Assembly (NCBI GenBank): GCA_002394385.1
Contig: DGTS01000030.1
Location: forward strand, 1-21,826
Reading direction: 5' to 3'
Source: Prevotella sp. UBA4330
Lineage (GTDB): Bacteria; Bacteroidota; Bacteroidia; Bacteroidales; Bacteroidaceae
DNA: 21,826 nt
Below, piece after piece: positions 14,048 through 21,770 of this stretch. How positions within the stretch are numbered: position 1 is the stretch's first letter; each line of letters opens with the position of its first letter. Below the pieces are notes generated by a model. The model saw only the letters and a list, made by a program, of their open reading frames with translations, had not been told where the DNA came from and ran no database searches. A program made the translations under genes and the position numbers.

Positions 14048-14617
14048 TCACTTTCTTATAAAAGTAATCTCTCCGTCTTCTTTTATCTTTATGATGCACG
14101 ATGGTGTGTGGGGCTTGTGCTCCTGTCGGCGCGAAAAGCACACATAGTCGGCAGCCTCGATTAGTTCGGGCACAATGTCGGCATAATTCTGTGCTGGAGG
14201 CATTCCGCTGATGTTGACGCTCGTAGAGACAATAGGTTTCTGAAAACGGTAGCACAACTCCTTTGAGAACTCCTCGCGCGTGATACGCATAGCGATGCTT
14301 CCATCTTCTGCAATAAGGTTGGGCGCAAGATTGACCGCATTGTCAAGAATCACCGTTGTGGGTTTTGTGGCAAACTCCATCACCTGCCAAGCAACCTCTG
14401 GCACATTCCTGACATATCGCTCAAGGCGGACATCCGAATCAACAAGGCATATCAGCGCTTTAGAATCGTCGCGTTGCTTCATCTTGAACACCTTTGCTAC
14501 GGCCTCCTCGTTTGTTGCATCGCAACCAATGCCCCAAACGGTGTCGGTGGGATAAAGAATCACACCACCCTGCCGCATCACATTTACGGCATTCTTAATA
14601 TCTTCCTTCTGTGTCAC
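14048..14617 (-). CDS. YrdC/TsaC-type L-threonylcarbamoyladenylate synthase
   Basis: The 189-aa protein should make threonylcarbamoyl-AMP from threonine, bicarbonate and ATP, for the t6A modification of ANN-decoding tRNAs. It has the YrdC-domain marks YPTDTVWGIGCDA (about residues 22-34), MKQRDDSKAL (about 46-55) and STSVNISG near residue 150. It lacks the C-terminal Sua5 domain, so it is the short TsaC-like form. It is the first gene of a two-gene unit with the ClC gene, an arrangement with no obvious functional link. The leader holds an interspersed repeat at 14641-14662. Confidence 0.9.
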   Translation of the reverse strand: MTQKEDIKNAVNVMRQGGVILYPTDTVWGIGCDATNEEAVAKVFKMKQRDDSKALICLVDSDVRLERYVRNVPEVAWQVMEFATKPTTVILDNAVNLAPNLIAEDGSIAMRITREEFSKELCYRFQKPIVSTSVNISGMPPAQNYADIVPELIEAADYVCFSRRQEHKPHTPSCIIKIKEDGEITFIRK

Positions 14618-14640
14618 GTTATCTTATATCTATAATTTAC

Positions 14641-14662
14641 GGGCTAACACAAGGGTTCGCCC
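14641..14662. repeat. Interspersed imperfect palindrome in the YrdC-family leader
   Basis: The stretch GGGCTAAC...GGTTCGCCC forms an imperfect hairpin and reads GGGCGAACCC...GTTAGCCC on the minus strand. It lies between the promoter and start codon of the YrdC-family gene, so it would be transcribed. Its form is like short dispersed repeats common in bacterial genomes; copy number here cannot be judged from one window. Confidence 0.45.
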
Positions 14663-14682
14663 CTACAACTTGAAACAATCGG

Positions 14683-14713
14683 CAAAGTTATACGAAAAAA
14701 ACGGGATAACAAA
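14683..14713 (-). promoter_or_regulatory. Promoter of the YrdC-family/ClC unit
   Basis: Minus-strand TTTG (14713-14710), a 19-nt spacer and TAACTTTG (14690-14683) match the Bacteroidetes consensus. The start codon is 66 nt downstream, leaving room for the palindrome at 14641-14662 in the leader. Confidence 0.75.
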
Positions 14714-14721
14714 ACAAAAAG

Positions 14722-14737
14722 CAACTTTTTTAAGTTG
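14722..14737 (-). terminator. Weak intrinsic terminator after the mannan operon
   Basis: A 6-bp stem CAACTT/AAGTTG with a 4-nt loop is followed on the minus strand by CTTTTTGTTTTG. It lies about 170 nt beyond the epimerase stop codon and just upstream of the YrdC-family promoter. The stem is short and AT-rich, so efficiency is doubtful; the repeat hairpin at 14790-14879 may help. Confidence 0.4.
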
Positions 14738-14913
14738 AGGGTTGAGAGTTGAAGGTTGAGAGTTGAGGGTTGAGCGTTGAGCGAAAATAGTTGAGTGTTG
14801 AAGGTTGAGCGTTGAGCGACATTAGATTAACTAATACACAAAACTAACATCGCTCAACGCTCAACCTTCAACACTCAACGCTCAACACTCAACGCTCAAC
14901 GCTCAACGTTCAA
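14735..14913. repeat. Two inverted arrays of a 7-bp repeat forming a 30-bp stem
   Basis: The left array (14735-14818) has eleven TTGANNG units in seven-base steps with one degenerate unit at 14784-14790. The right array (14851-14913) has nine units of the reverse form (CGCTCAA, CACTCAA, CCTTCAA). The inner parts match perfectly: 14790-14819 pairs with 14850-14879 over 30 bp around a 30-nt loop. The last right-hand unit (14907-14913) contains the stop codon of the epimerase gene (14910-14912). Confidence 0.88.
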
Positions 14914-16217
14914 CAAATTTCGCGTTCGATAATCTCAAGGCACATGCGGCTGTTGTGATAAGGACATTTCCAGAAGCCTGCCTTGTCATCCTTGCGGTTG
15001 ATGTTGCGCTCAGGGTCGCGGCTCCAGAACCACTCGCCACCTTCACGGTCGATGAGATTGTCCTTGATGTATTGCCATCCGCTAAGTGCTTTCTGAAGAG
15101 CCGACTCGTCACCAAAGTACTGATAGATGTTTATCCATCCCACAACGTTCTCTGCCTGAACCCACCAGTGGCGGTCGGTGTCAACATAACCAGTGTCGAG
15201 ATTTGCCTCATGCACCATTGAGCCATCGGCATTGAGTCCTTTCTCAGATGCCTTAGCCACAAGTTGAACTATAGGCTCCACCTTCTTGAGTACAGCCTCG
15301 TCGCCAAGAACAAGAGCGGCTTCGTGCATCAGCCACGAGCACTCTATGTCGTGTCCGTAACTCTCAAGGGCTCCTGCCTCACGTGTCCAATCCATATCGA
15401 AGAAAAGGTCGAGATGATGGGTCTCAGGATTGAGTATCTTATCGGTGAAGATGTTGATAAGATTGCGAAGAGCCGACTCCACTCTGAGCACAATCTCATT
15501 ATCGACAACCGTACCTATAGGAAGCACCGAGCCTATTGCCGGCACATAGTTGCACGACTCCGACTCCTGCATCTCCTTCAGGCATCTATAGAGATTGGTG
15601 TAAGGCTCTATGATATGCAAGTGTGTGTTCTGCGACTTGGGGAAATTGGCATCAAGTTCCGAGAGGCGCATGTCTGCTATCTCTCCCCATTCGCGGGTGC
15701 AAGCCTCAATGTAGCCGTTATACTTTGTGTCAAGCGAATGTTCTTCGATACAATCGAAAAGTTGCAAAGCATACTCCAACGCCTCGCGGTCGCCTGTAGC
15801 ACGGGCATATTCAGTCAACCCATATATCATGAACCCGATGGCATAGAACTGCTTCTTGGTGTCCTTGGGATTGCCCTTGTAGTCAAGACTCCAATAGGTG
15901 CCGCCAAACTCCTTGTCGATGAAGTTCTCAAGTATATAGTCCTTGGCGCGTGTGGCAGCCTCAAGATACTTCTGTGCCCTATCAGACGCATGGGGTTTCT
16001 TTGACAACACACGATAGGCAGCAGAGAACGACCACAGTATGCGGGCGTTAAGGATGCCGCCCTTGTCTGCCATTGGCTTGAGTATTCCGTCACCAGTCAT
16101 CTGACCATAGAAGCCGCCATTGTCATTATCGACCATGTTGTCAAGCCAGAAACTGAGGATATTGTTCTCGAGAACATCGAGCACCTCGGCCTTTAAGGTT
16201 CTTATTGCCTCGTTCAT
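14910..16217 (-). CDS. Cellobiose/mannobiose 2-epimerase (AGE superfamily)
   Basis: The 435-aa enzyme has the (alpha/alpha)6-barrel sequence style of the N-acylglucosamine 2-epimerase superfamily. Candidate catalytic or binding His residues are H199 (NTHLH), H289 (YGHDIE), H298 (MHEAA), H350 (DRHWWVQAE) and H421 (PYHNSR). In the known Bacteroides fragilis mannan pathway the cellobiose 2-epimerase beside a mannosylglucose phosphorylase turns beta-1,4-mannobiose into mannosyl-glucose. The same neighbours here support that role over sialic-acid-type epimerases. It starts 3 nt after the symporter and is the last gene of the operon. The stop codon lies in a 7-bp repeat array. Confidence 0.92.
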   Translation of the reverse strand: MNEAIRTLKAEVLDVLENNILSFWLDNMVDNDNGGFYGQMTGDGILKPMADKGGILNARILWSFSAAYRVLSKKPHASDRAQKYLEAATRAKDYILENFIDKEFGGTYWSLDYKGNPKDTKKQFYAIGFMIYGLTEYARATGDREALEYALQLFDCIEEHSLDTKYNGYIEACTREWGEIADMRLSELDANFPKSQNTHLHIIEPYTNLYRCLKEMQESESCNYVPAIGSVLPIGTVVDNEIVLRVESALRNLINIFTDKILNPETHHLDLFFDMDWTREAGALESYGHDIECSWLMHEAALVLGDEAVLKKVEPIVQLVAKASEKGLNADGSMVHEANLDTGYVDTDRHWWVQAENVVGWINIYQYFGDESALQKALSGWQYIKDNLIDREGGEWFWSRDPERNINRKDDKAGFWKCPYHNSRMCLEIIEREIC

Positions 16218-16220
16218 TGC

Positions 16221-17822
16221 TTACTTCTTTATAGGATAAAGTTTGGTGAGGAATACTATGAGCAAAGCAAAGATAGCGGGGAAGATGGAGAACAGCAGCC
16301 ATACCATTGTTCTAACCGAGTCCATTTTCTCTATCGTTATCACCGTGTTGTTGCCGCTCTTGTCCATTTCTACTGTTGTCAGTTGTGTTTCGCCAGACAA
16401 TGAGGCGATGCGGTTTCTCAGTTTGTTCAGACCGTCAGCGTTCACCTCCACCTTGCCATCAGCGTTGGAAATGATTTCGTCGTTGGAAAGAGTTGACCAC
16501 TCCATGAACTTAGCAGCCTCGTCGCCCTTAATGGAAATCATAGACTGCTTTTGCTCCTTTTGGTCAACATAGGTCACGTTTACAGCACCTTCTTCTGGCA
16601 CAATCTTGTCATTAACAGACATCGTACCAGAACTGAAGCCTGCAATACCCATCAGCAGTACTACAAGCGAACCAGAGATGGCGGTGCCGAACTTCTGAGC
16701 CATCGTACCCGACGAGAAAATAAGACCTGTCGAAGAGGTGCCGTTCTTCTCTGTGGCATAGTCGGCAACATCGGCATACATCGACCAAAGCAGCGGAGAA
16801 TAGAGACCAATGCCCACAGAGGTGAGCACCACAATGGCGATGAGCACCCAAATGTATGACGGGTCTCTTGGAATGAAGAAGAACAATACAGAGAAGAACA
16901 CGCATATCAAAGCAGCCCAAATGAATGCCTTACGCTTAGAGCCTACCCATTGGGTGAACTTTGGAGACAGTCCGCCGAAAATCATACACGTCACCTCACC
17001 AAAGGTCATAAACACGGTGTAGTTGATGATAAGGCTGCTGATGGTGATTTCCTTACCCAGCACATAATCGAACATGTAGCCAGCAGCCGCATAGCGGAAT
17101 CCATTAAAGAAGTTAGTACATATACCTATCAGCGTAAGGTAAATCCAAGGCTTGTTCTTAAACAGGTCTTTAAACGGCTTGAAAGAGAATTTCTCTGCTC
17201 TGACTGGTTTCAGACGCTCCTTGGTGAGCAAACCACAGGCAAGCGTGCCAAGAGCGGCAATGGCGCCAAACACAATACCAATAACCGCGTACTGGTGCTG
17301 TTCGCTGCCACCCACTATTTTCTGAACGTATGGGAAGGCGAAGAGTGTGATGAATCCCATCGCATAAGCGCCCACCATACGGAATGAAGAGAACTGGTTC
17401 TTCTCGTTGTCATCGTCGGTCATCACGCCAAGCAACGAGCCGTAAGGCACATTAACTGCCGTGTACATGGCCATCATCACCAGATAGAATGTATATGCCC
17501 AAATGCGCTTGCCCACAGGACCGAAGTCTGGCGTATAAAGCAGAAGGGCGAATATCAGTCCGAAGGGGATGGCTCCGAAAATAAGCCAAGGCCTGTATGT
17601 TCCAAATTTCGACCGTGTTCTGTCTGCCAAGGCGCCCATGAGCGGGTCGGTAACCACGTCAAACATACGGGCGATGAGCATCAATGCAGCAGTATCTGCA
17701 ACAGTAAGACCAAACACGCTGGTAAAGAACAGAGGGAAAGCGATGGACATTATTTTCCATGTAATACCACCAGCCGCAGCGTCACCAAGCGCGTATCCAA
17801 TTTTTTCTTTTAAACTTGCCAT
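16221..17822 (-). CDS. GPH family sugar symporter with large loop before the last helix
   Basis: The 533-aa membrane protein has the MFS_2/GPH start KEKIGYALGDAAAGG and about 12 predicted membrane segments. It most likely imports mannobiose or related oligosaccharides with a cation. It is longer than typical GPH members (about 450-480 aa) because residues about 395-504 form a hydrophilic stretch rich in Asn, Asp, Glu and Lys between the last two helices (final helix about 505-525). By topology this loop should be periplasmic. It lies 43 nt after the GH130 gene and 3 nt before the epimerase gene. Confidence 0.9.
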   Translation of the reverse strand: MASLKEKIGYALGDAAAGGITWKIMSIAFPLFFTSVFGLTVADTAALMLIARMFDVVTDPLMGALADRTRSKFGTYRPWLIFGAIPFGLIFALLLYTPDFGPVGKRIWAYTFYLVMMAMYTAVNVPYGSLLGVMTDDDNEKNQFSSFRMVGAYAMGFITLFAFPYVQKIVGGSEQHQYAVIGIVFGAIAALGTLACGLLTKERLKPVRAEKFSFKPFKDLFKNKPWIYLTLIGICTNFFNGFRYAAAGYMFDYVLGKEITISSLIINYTVFMTFGEVTCMIFGGLSPKFTQWVGSKRKAFIWAALICVFFSVLFFFIPRDPSYIWVLIAIVVLTSVGIGLYSPLLWSMYADVADYATEKNGTSSTGLIFSSGTMAQKFGTAISGSLVVLLMGIAGFSSGTMSVNDKIVPEEGAVNVTYVDQKEQKQSMISIKGDEAAKFMEWSTLSNDEIISNADGKVEVNADGLNKLRNRIASLSGETQLTTVEMDKSGNNTVITIEKMDSVRTMVWLLFSIFPAIFALLIVFLTKLYPIKK

Positions 17823-17865
17823 AAATAAAATAAATGTTTTGTGTTAATATGATATTAATTATTTG

Positions 17866-19032
17866 TTACTTAATGTTCTTGTTTTTTCTTACAAGTGCCT
17901 TGATTGTTTCTACTGAAGCACCTGTGGCAAGACCGTCCTGAGGTGTGTTCATACAGTAGTCAATCAACTGGTCGATTGTTGATGTGGCTACATGCATGCG
18001 AGTGTCTGACGAAGCATAATATATGAACACCTTGCCATCCTCATCTGCTATCCAACCATTGGCAAACACCACATTCATCACATCACCGATGTACTCCCAT
18101 CCCTCAGGAACAAGGAAGTAACCTCCCGGCTGGGCAATCACACGTGTGGGGTCGTCGAGTGCTGTCATATACATATATAATACATAGCGGAGACCGCTGG
18201 CACATCCACGCACGCCATGAGCAAGATGCAGCCATCCCTTAGGTGTCTTTATCGGGTGAGGACCCTCGCCGTTCTTCACCTCCATAATGGTGTGATAGTG
18301 ACGGGCATTGATAATCTTCTCTTCCTTTACCTCAGCATTGGTAATGTCATCAACGAGTGCCCAGCCGATGCCGCCACCGCTGCCGGTATCGATGAAACCA
18401 TCCTGAGGACGTGTGTAGAGAGCATACTTGCCGTCAACAAACTCTGGGTGCAGAACAACGTTGCGCTGCTGACTCTTTGTCTTCAGGTCGGGCAGACGCT
18501 CCCATGTCTTCAGGTCTTTTGTTCGTGCTATAGCCGCTGTTGCTGTTGCCGCACTAAGGTCACCAGGCATCGAGTCGTCATGGCGCTCGGCGCAGAAGAT
18601 TCCATAAATCCATCCATCCTCATGCGCCGTGATGCGCATGTCATAGATATTCGTTGCGGGAATGATGTCCTCCGGCATAGTTATCGGTTCTTCCCAGAAG
18701 CGGAAGTTGTCTATTCCGTTGGGGCTTTCGGCCACAGCGAAGAAACTCTTGCGGTCTGCACCCTCCACACGTACAACAAGAAGATACTTGCCGTTCCATT
18801 TTATTGCACCCGAGTTCAGCGTTGCATTCATCATGATGCGCTGCATTAGGTACGGATTGTCTTTCTCGTTAAAATCATAACGCCACTCCAGCGGCGTGTG
18901 TTCTGCTGTTATGATAGGGTTCTTGTATTTTGTGTAAATACCGTTGCCCCACTCCATTGGTTCATTCTTCTGTGTGAGCAGTTCCTCATGGCGAGCGCGC
19001 AATGCCTCAGCCCTCTTTGCAAAGTCTGTCAT
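17866..19032 (-). CDS. GH130 4-O-beta-D-mannosyl-D-glucose phosphorylase
   Basis: The 388-aa cytoplasmic enzyme should phosphorolyse mannosyl-glucose to alpha-mannose-1-phosphate and glucose. Asp131 in ATNIYDMRITAHEDG falls at the position of the general acid reported for the B. fragilis enzyme. Other GH130 features are LNSGAIKWNGKYLLVVRVEG (about 72-91) and a run of short beta-propeller blades. Length and neighbours (epimerase, symporter, GH26) match the GH130_1 group, not the mannooligosaccharide or N-glycan phosphorylases. No signal peptide is present. It begins 13 nt after the GH26 gene. Confidence 0.93.
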   Translation of the reverse strand: MTDFAKRAEALRARHEELLTQKNEPMEWGNGIYTKYKNPIITAEHTPLEWRYDFNEKDNPYLMQRIMMNATLNSGAIKWNGKYLLVVRVEGADRKSFFAVAESPNGIDNFRFWEEPITMPEDIIPATNIYDMRITAHEDGWIYGIFCAERHDDSMPGDLSAATATAAIARTKDLKTWERLPDLKTKSQQRNVVLHPEFVDGKYALYTRPQDGFIDTGSGGGIGWALVDDITNAEVKEEKIINARHYHTIMEVKNGEGPHPIKTPKGWLHLAHGVRGCASGLRYVLYMYMTALDDPTRVIAQPGGYFLVPEGWEYIGDVMNVVFANGWIADEDGKVFIYYASSDTRMHVATSTIDQLIDYCMNTPQDGLATGASVETIKALVRKNKNIK

Positions 19033-19045
19033 GATATAATAATGC

Positions 19046-20161
19046 TTATTTAATGTCGTTCAGGAATAATGTCGTGTCATCTGCATAGAAAACCTTGAAG
19101 TAAGGTGCAGTGGGATGTGAAGGATAAGGTCCGAAGAACTCTTCTTTGTAGTTACGCCACACAAGCATGTAACAGATGGGGAAACCCTTTACTGTTGGAA
19201 GCAAGGTAGATGTCCACCATGTTGGCTCTGTCAGATTCTTCATGCCGCACTCGGTAAGTGCAGGAATAAGGTTATGCTCTTTAGCAACCTCACAAAGAAC
19301 GGTAAGGTTCTGCTTGCCACGCTCTATGAACTTGTCCTTCTCCTCTGGTTTCCACTGGTAGCCGTCAAGTCCTATCATCTGAACACGGTCGTCACCGGGA
19401 TAACGCACCATCAAGCGTTCTGCTGTCAGGTTGTCCTGCATTCCTGGCGAGTAAGCCCACAGAAGGTTGTCAAAACCGTCGGCATTGAGTTTGTCTTGCA
19501 GCATATTCCACAATGCTTTGTACTCTTCAACTGAGCAGAGAGCCTCTCCCCACCAGAACCATGAGCCAGAGTTCTCGTGCCAAGGACGGAAAATAACAGG
19601 TATCTTCTTTCCGTCGGCAGTTTTCAGCGTGGCAAGGAAGTCAGACAAACGCTGCATCCATGTCTCAAATTTCTCATGGAATGCCCCGCCAGGGAGAATC
19701 TTTTTAACGACTGTAGAGTCGGTAACGTCCCATGCTGTTCCTTCGGGGAACTTCTGTCCTGCAGGACCGCCGCCGTCAATGGTTGTCACGGGGTTGCGTG
19801 GGTGCCAACTGATAGTGATGATGCCGCTACGGTTATAGTGATTGATTATCTCCTGTGTGATTTTGGTGAAAGGCACGCTGTCGAGACTCTTTGCATCGCC
19901 CATCTCGATGCCGCCAAGTTCAAAGCCCATCACGGCAGGATAGTCGCCACATACGTTCTTCACGTCGCTGCTGTCGTTCTGATACTCCCATGTAACGCCA
20001 TAGAACGGATCGTCTTGATGTCCGAACATGATACCTTTCTTTTGAATAGAATCAAGACGTTCAGCCAGTTGCTGGGCACCTGTCTGCTCTGCCACATTTT
20101 GTTTTGCTGTGCATGCAACTATAGTTGCCACCACCATTGCAGTCATTAGTAATTTTTTCAT
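19046..20161 (-). CDS. GH26 beta-mannanase lipoprotein
   Basis: The 371-aa protein has a lipoprotein signal with lipobox Cys17 (TIVAC), so it is anchored to a membrane after export. The GH26 barrel carries acid/base Glu196 in FRPWHENSGSWFWWG and nucleophile Glu304 in ALTECGMKN. Such enzymes cut beta-1,4-mannan; the B. fragilis homologue in the same gene order releases mannobiose. No separate binding domain is visible. It lies 10 nt after the esterase gene and 13 nt before GH130. Cell-surface versus periplasmic placement cannot be told from the signal alone. Confidence 0.94.
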   Translation of the reverse strand: MKKLLMTAMVVATIVACTAKQNVAEQTGAQQLAERLDSIQKKGIMFGHQDDPFYGVTWEYQNDSSDVKNVCGDYPAVMGFELGGIEMGDAKSLDSVPFTKITQEIINHYNRSGIITISWHPRNPVTTIDGGGPAGQKFPEGTAWDVTDSTVVKKILPGGAFHEKFETWMQRLSDFLATLKTADGKKIPVIFRPWHENSGSWFWWGEALCSVEEYKALWNMLQDKLNADGFDNLLWAYSPGMQDNLTAERLMVRYPGDDRVQMIGLDGYQWKPEEKDKFIERGKQNLTVLCEVAKEHNLIPALTECGMKNLTEPTWWTSTLLPTVKGFPICYMLVWRNYKEEFFGPYPSHPTAPYFKVFYADDTTLFLNDIK

Positions 20162-20171
20162 ATTTAGATTG

Positions 20172-21461
20172 TTATTTTATATTCATTTGTTTCAACATCC
20201 AGTCTTCCCATTCGTCCCACTGCTCCTGGTGCCAGAAATGCCATGTGGCCTGATATGGCGAAATCTCCTTCGGTCCTTTCACTGTGTTGTATGTTGCCCA
20301 TGCCGTTGTTGGGGGCACCACGTCGTCGTTATATCCGAACGAGAACCATCCCTTCTGCTTATCGGTAATGAGTCGTGCGAAGTTCACGCCGTCGTAATAG
20401 CGAGAAACCTCTATTTGCTTCTCCATTCCCTTTCCCTTATTCCAATAGAAATAATGTGGCCATCCACATGCTATGCCCTTCAGGGAGTTTGTGTGGTCGC
20501 AAAGGGCTGCATGCACTGGCGCATAATATGTTATGCGTTTGTCAAGTCCTGCTGTTGCAAGCGTGAGGAAACCTCCCTGACTTGAGCCAGACACACCCAG
20601 TTCTTTACCATTCCATGGGGTGAATTGCTCTATATAGTCGAGTGCACGGATGCAGCCAATCACTACACGCTTGTAATAGTGCTTGTCGCGGTTGTCCATA
20701 TTGAATTCCCAATATCCCGACAATGCCCCGCTATACACATCGTCATAGACTTTCTGCTCCATAGTAACAGGTATTCCATGAATACCGATTTCCAACGTCA
20801 CAGCCCCTTGCGATGCTGTATATACATCGCCTCCATACGGGCGTACGCCGGCACCAGGCACCCTTAACAGAGCAGGATACTTACCTTCCTTCACAGGAAC
20901 ACAGAGGATGCCATACATGCGATAGTTGGGCAGAATGTTCTGGAACGACACTTCATACACATTCACGTCCTTGGTGCATCGCTCGGGCAACAGTCGTTTG
21001 GTGGGATTGAGGTCCGTCTTGCGTGCCTCGCTTATCGCATTCTGCCAGAACTCCTCAAAGTCTTTCGGCATCACCGTTGACGGTTGCAGTTGCTCCGGAG
21101 AGAAAGCCGCTCCGCACGCGCCTTTGTAATCTTTGCCTCCCACATGTGCCGTCACTTGCAGACGATAGAAACCTGGTTGCTTCATGGTGCCCGTCCATGT
21201 CATTGTGCCATCTTTAAGTGTCACGCCTGTTTTCTTTACTTCTGGGTACATCTCAGGACCAGCCTCATAGTCAATGACAGCATTGTCTAACAGAGTACCC
21301 GAACGGAGCACACAAACCTTAAATGTCACTTTCTCGCCCACCTTGTAAGTCCAGTCCTTATGGTCGGGCGTCACCGTGACTTCAATACAGTTTCCCCTTA
21401 TCTGCGCACTTGCTGTGAGTGCTGCAAAGAGGTAAAGAAACAAAAATAAAACGTTCTTCAT
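20172..21461 (-). CDS. CE7 family acetyl esterase (AXE1-like), secreted
   Basis: The 429-aa protein has a signal peptide ending near ASAQ (residue 20), an N-terminal beta-sandwich-like domain (about 25-125) and an alpha/beta-hydrolase domain. The catalytic triad is probably Ser294 in SGSSQGG, Asp379 in GYNDDVVPP and His411 in WHFWHQ, as in the AXE1/cephalosporin deacetylase family (CE7). It should remove acetyl groups from plant polysaccharide or oligosaccharide; acetylated mannan is the best guess because it is the first gene of the mannan operon. Acetylxylan is the alternative. Initiation at 21461 gives a proper signal peptide. Confidence 0.88.
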   Translation of the reverse strand: MKNVLFLFLYLFAALTASAQIRGNCIEVTVTPDHKDWTYKVGEKVTFKVCVLRSGTLLDNAVIDYEAGPEMYPEVKKTGVTLKDGTMTWTGTMKQPGFYRLQVTAHVGGKDYKGACGAAFSPEQLQPSTVMPKDFEEFWQNAISEARKTDLNPTKRLLPERCTKDVNVYEVSFQNILPNYRMYGILCVPVKEGKYPALLRVPGAGVRPYGGDVYTASQGAVTLEIGIHGIPVTMEQKVYDDVYSGALSGYWEFNMDNRDKHYYKRVVIGCIRALDYIEQFTPWNGKELGVSGSSQGGFLTLATAGLDKRITYYAPVHAALCDHTNSLKGIACGWPHYFYWNKGKGMEKQIEVSRYYDGVNFARLITDKQKGWFSFGYNDDVVPPTTAWATYNTVKGPKEISPYQATWHFWHQEQWDEWEDWMLKQMNIK

Positions 21462-21495
21462 TTATGAGGTAGATTGTAGTATGATTTACTGCTTG

Positions 21496-21503
21496 CAAAG
21501 TTA
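21496..21503 (-). promoter_or_regulatory. -7 element of the mannan operon
   Basis: Minus-strand TAACTTTG (21503-21496) fits TAnnTTTG and lies 34 nt before the esterase start codon. No good TTTG/TTG is found 19-21 nt upstream, so the promoter may need an activator, as expected for a sugar-controlled operon. Confidence 0.5.
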
Positions 21504-21560
21504 TAACAAATTACCTCAAATCCATAATACTTTATTGTCTTAAACTAACACTTTAGCAAT

Positions 21561-21568
21561 TACATTTG
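21561..21568 (+). promoter_or_regulatory. Possible -7 element facing right
   Basis: TACATTTG fits TAnnTTTG on the plus strand. The nearest ATTG is 23 nt upstream, slightly too far. It would read toward the repeats at 21649-21714 and the window edge. Confidence 0.3.
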
Positions 21569-21648
21569 TTAATTATTCATAATTCAGACCGCAAAAGAGC
21601 ATTAATATGAATATCAATCACAATGGTATATGATGCCAGCAGAAAAGT

Positions 21649-21714
21649 AAAATAGCCTATTTTACTCACTAATATAGCCTATTTTACTTACTAATATAGC
21701 CTATTTTGGTTTCC
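21649..21714. repeat. 22-bp direct repeat, three copies, each with a palindromic core
   Basis: Copies lie at 21649-21670, 21671-21692 and 21693-21714 and share ATAGCCTATTTT. The core ATAGCCTAT is an inverted repeat around one base, so each copy looks like an operator half-turned every two helical turns. The third copy diverges after TATTTT. The region 21462-21770 otherwise holds only promoter elements and very short frames. Confidence 0.7.
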
Positions 21715-21770
21715 CTACAATATAAATAACGTGAGTTCGACGAATTCAGAATAGGGTGAGTTGTGTGTCT

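Noticed and set aside
14735..14913. CRISPR-like array
   Set aside because: Units are 7 bp with no spacers and occur as two inverted blocks; no cas genes are present.
15264..16004. Open frame of 246 codons on the plus strand
   Set aside because: It lies fully antisense to the epimerase gene, whose family match and operon position are clear; the plus-strand translation has no recognisable features.
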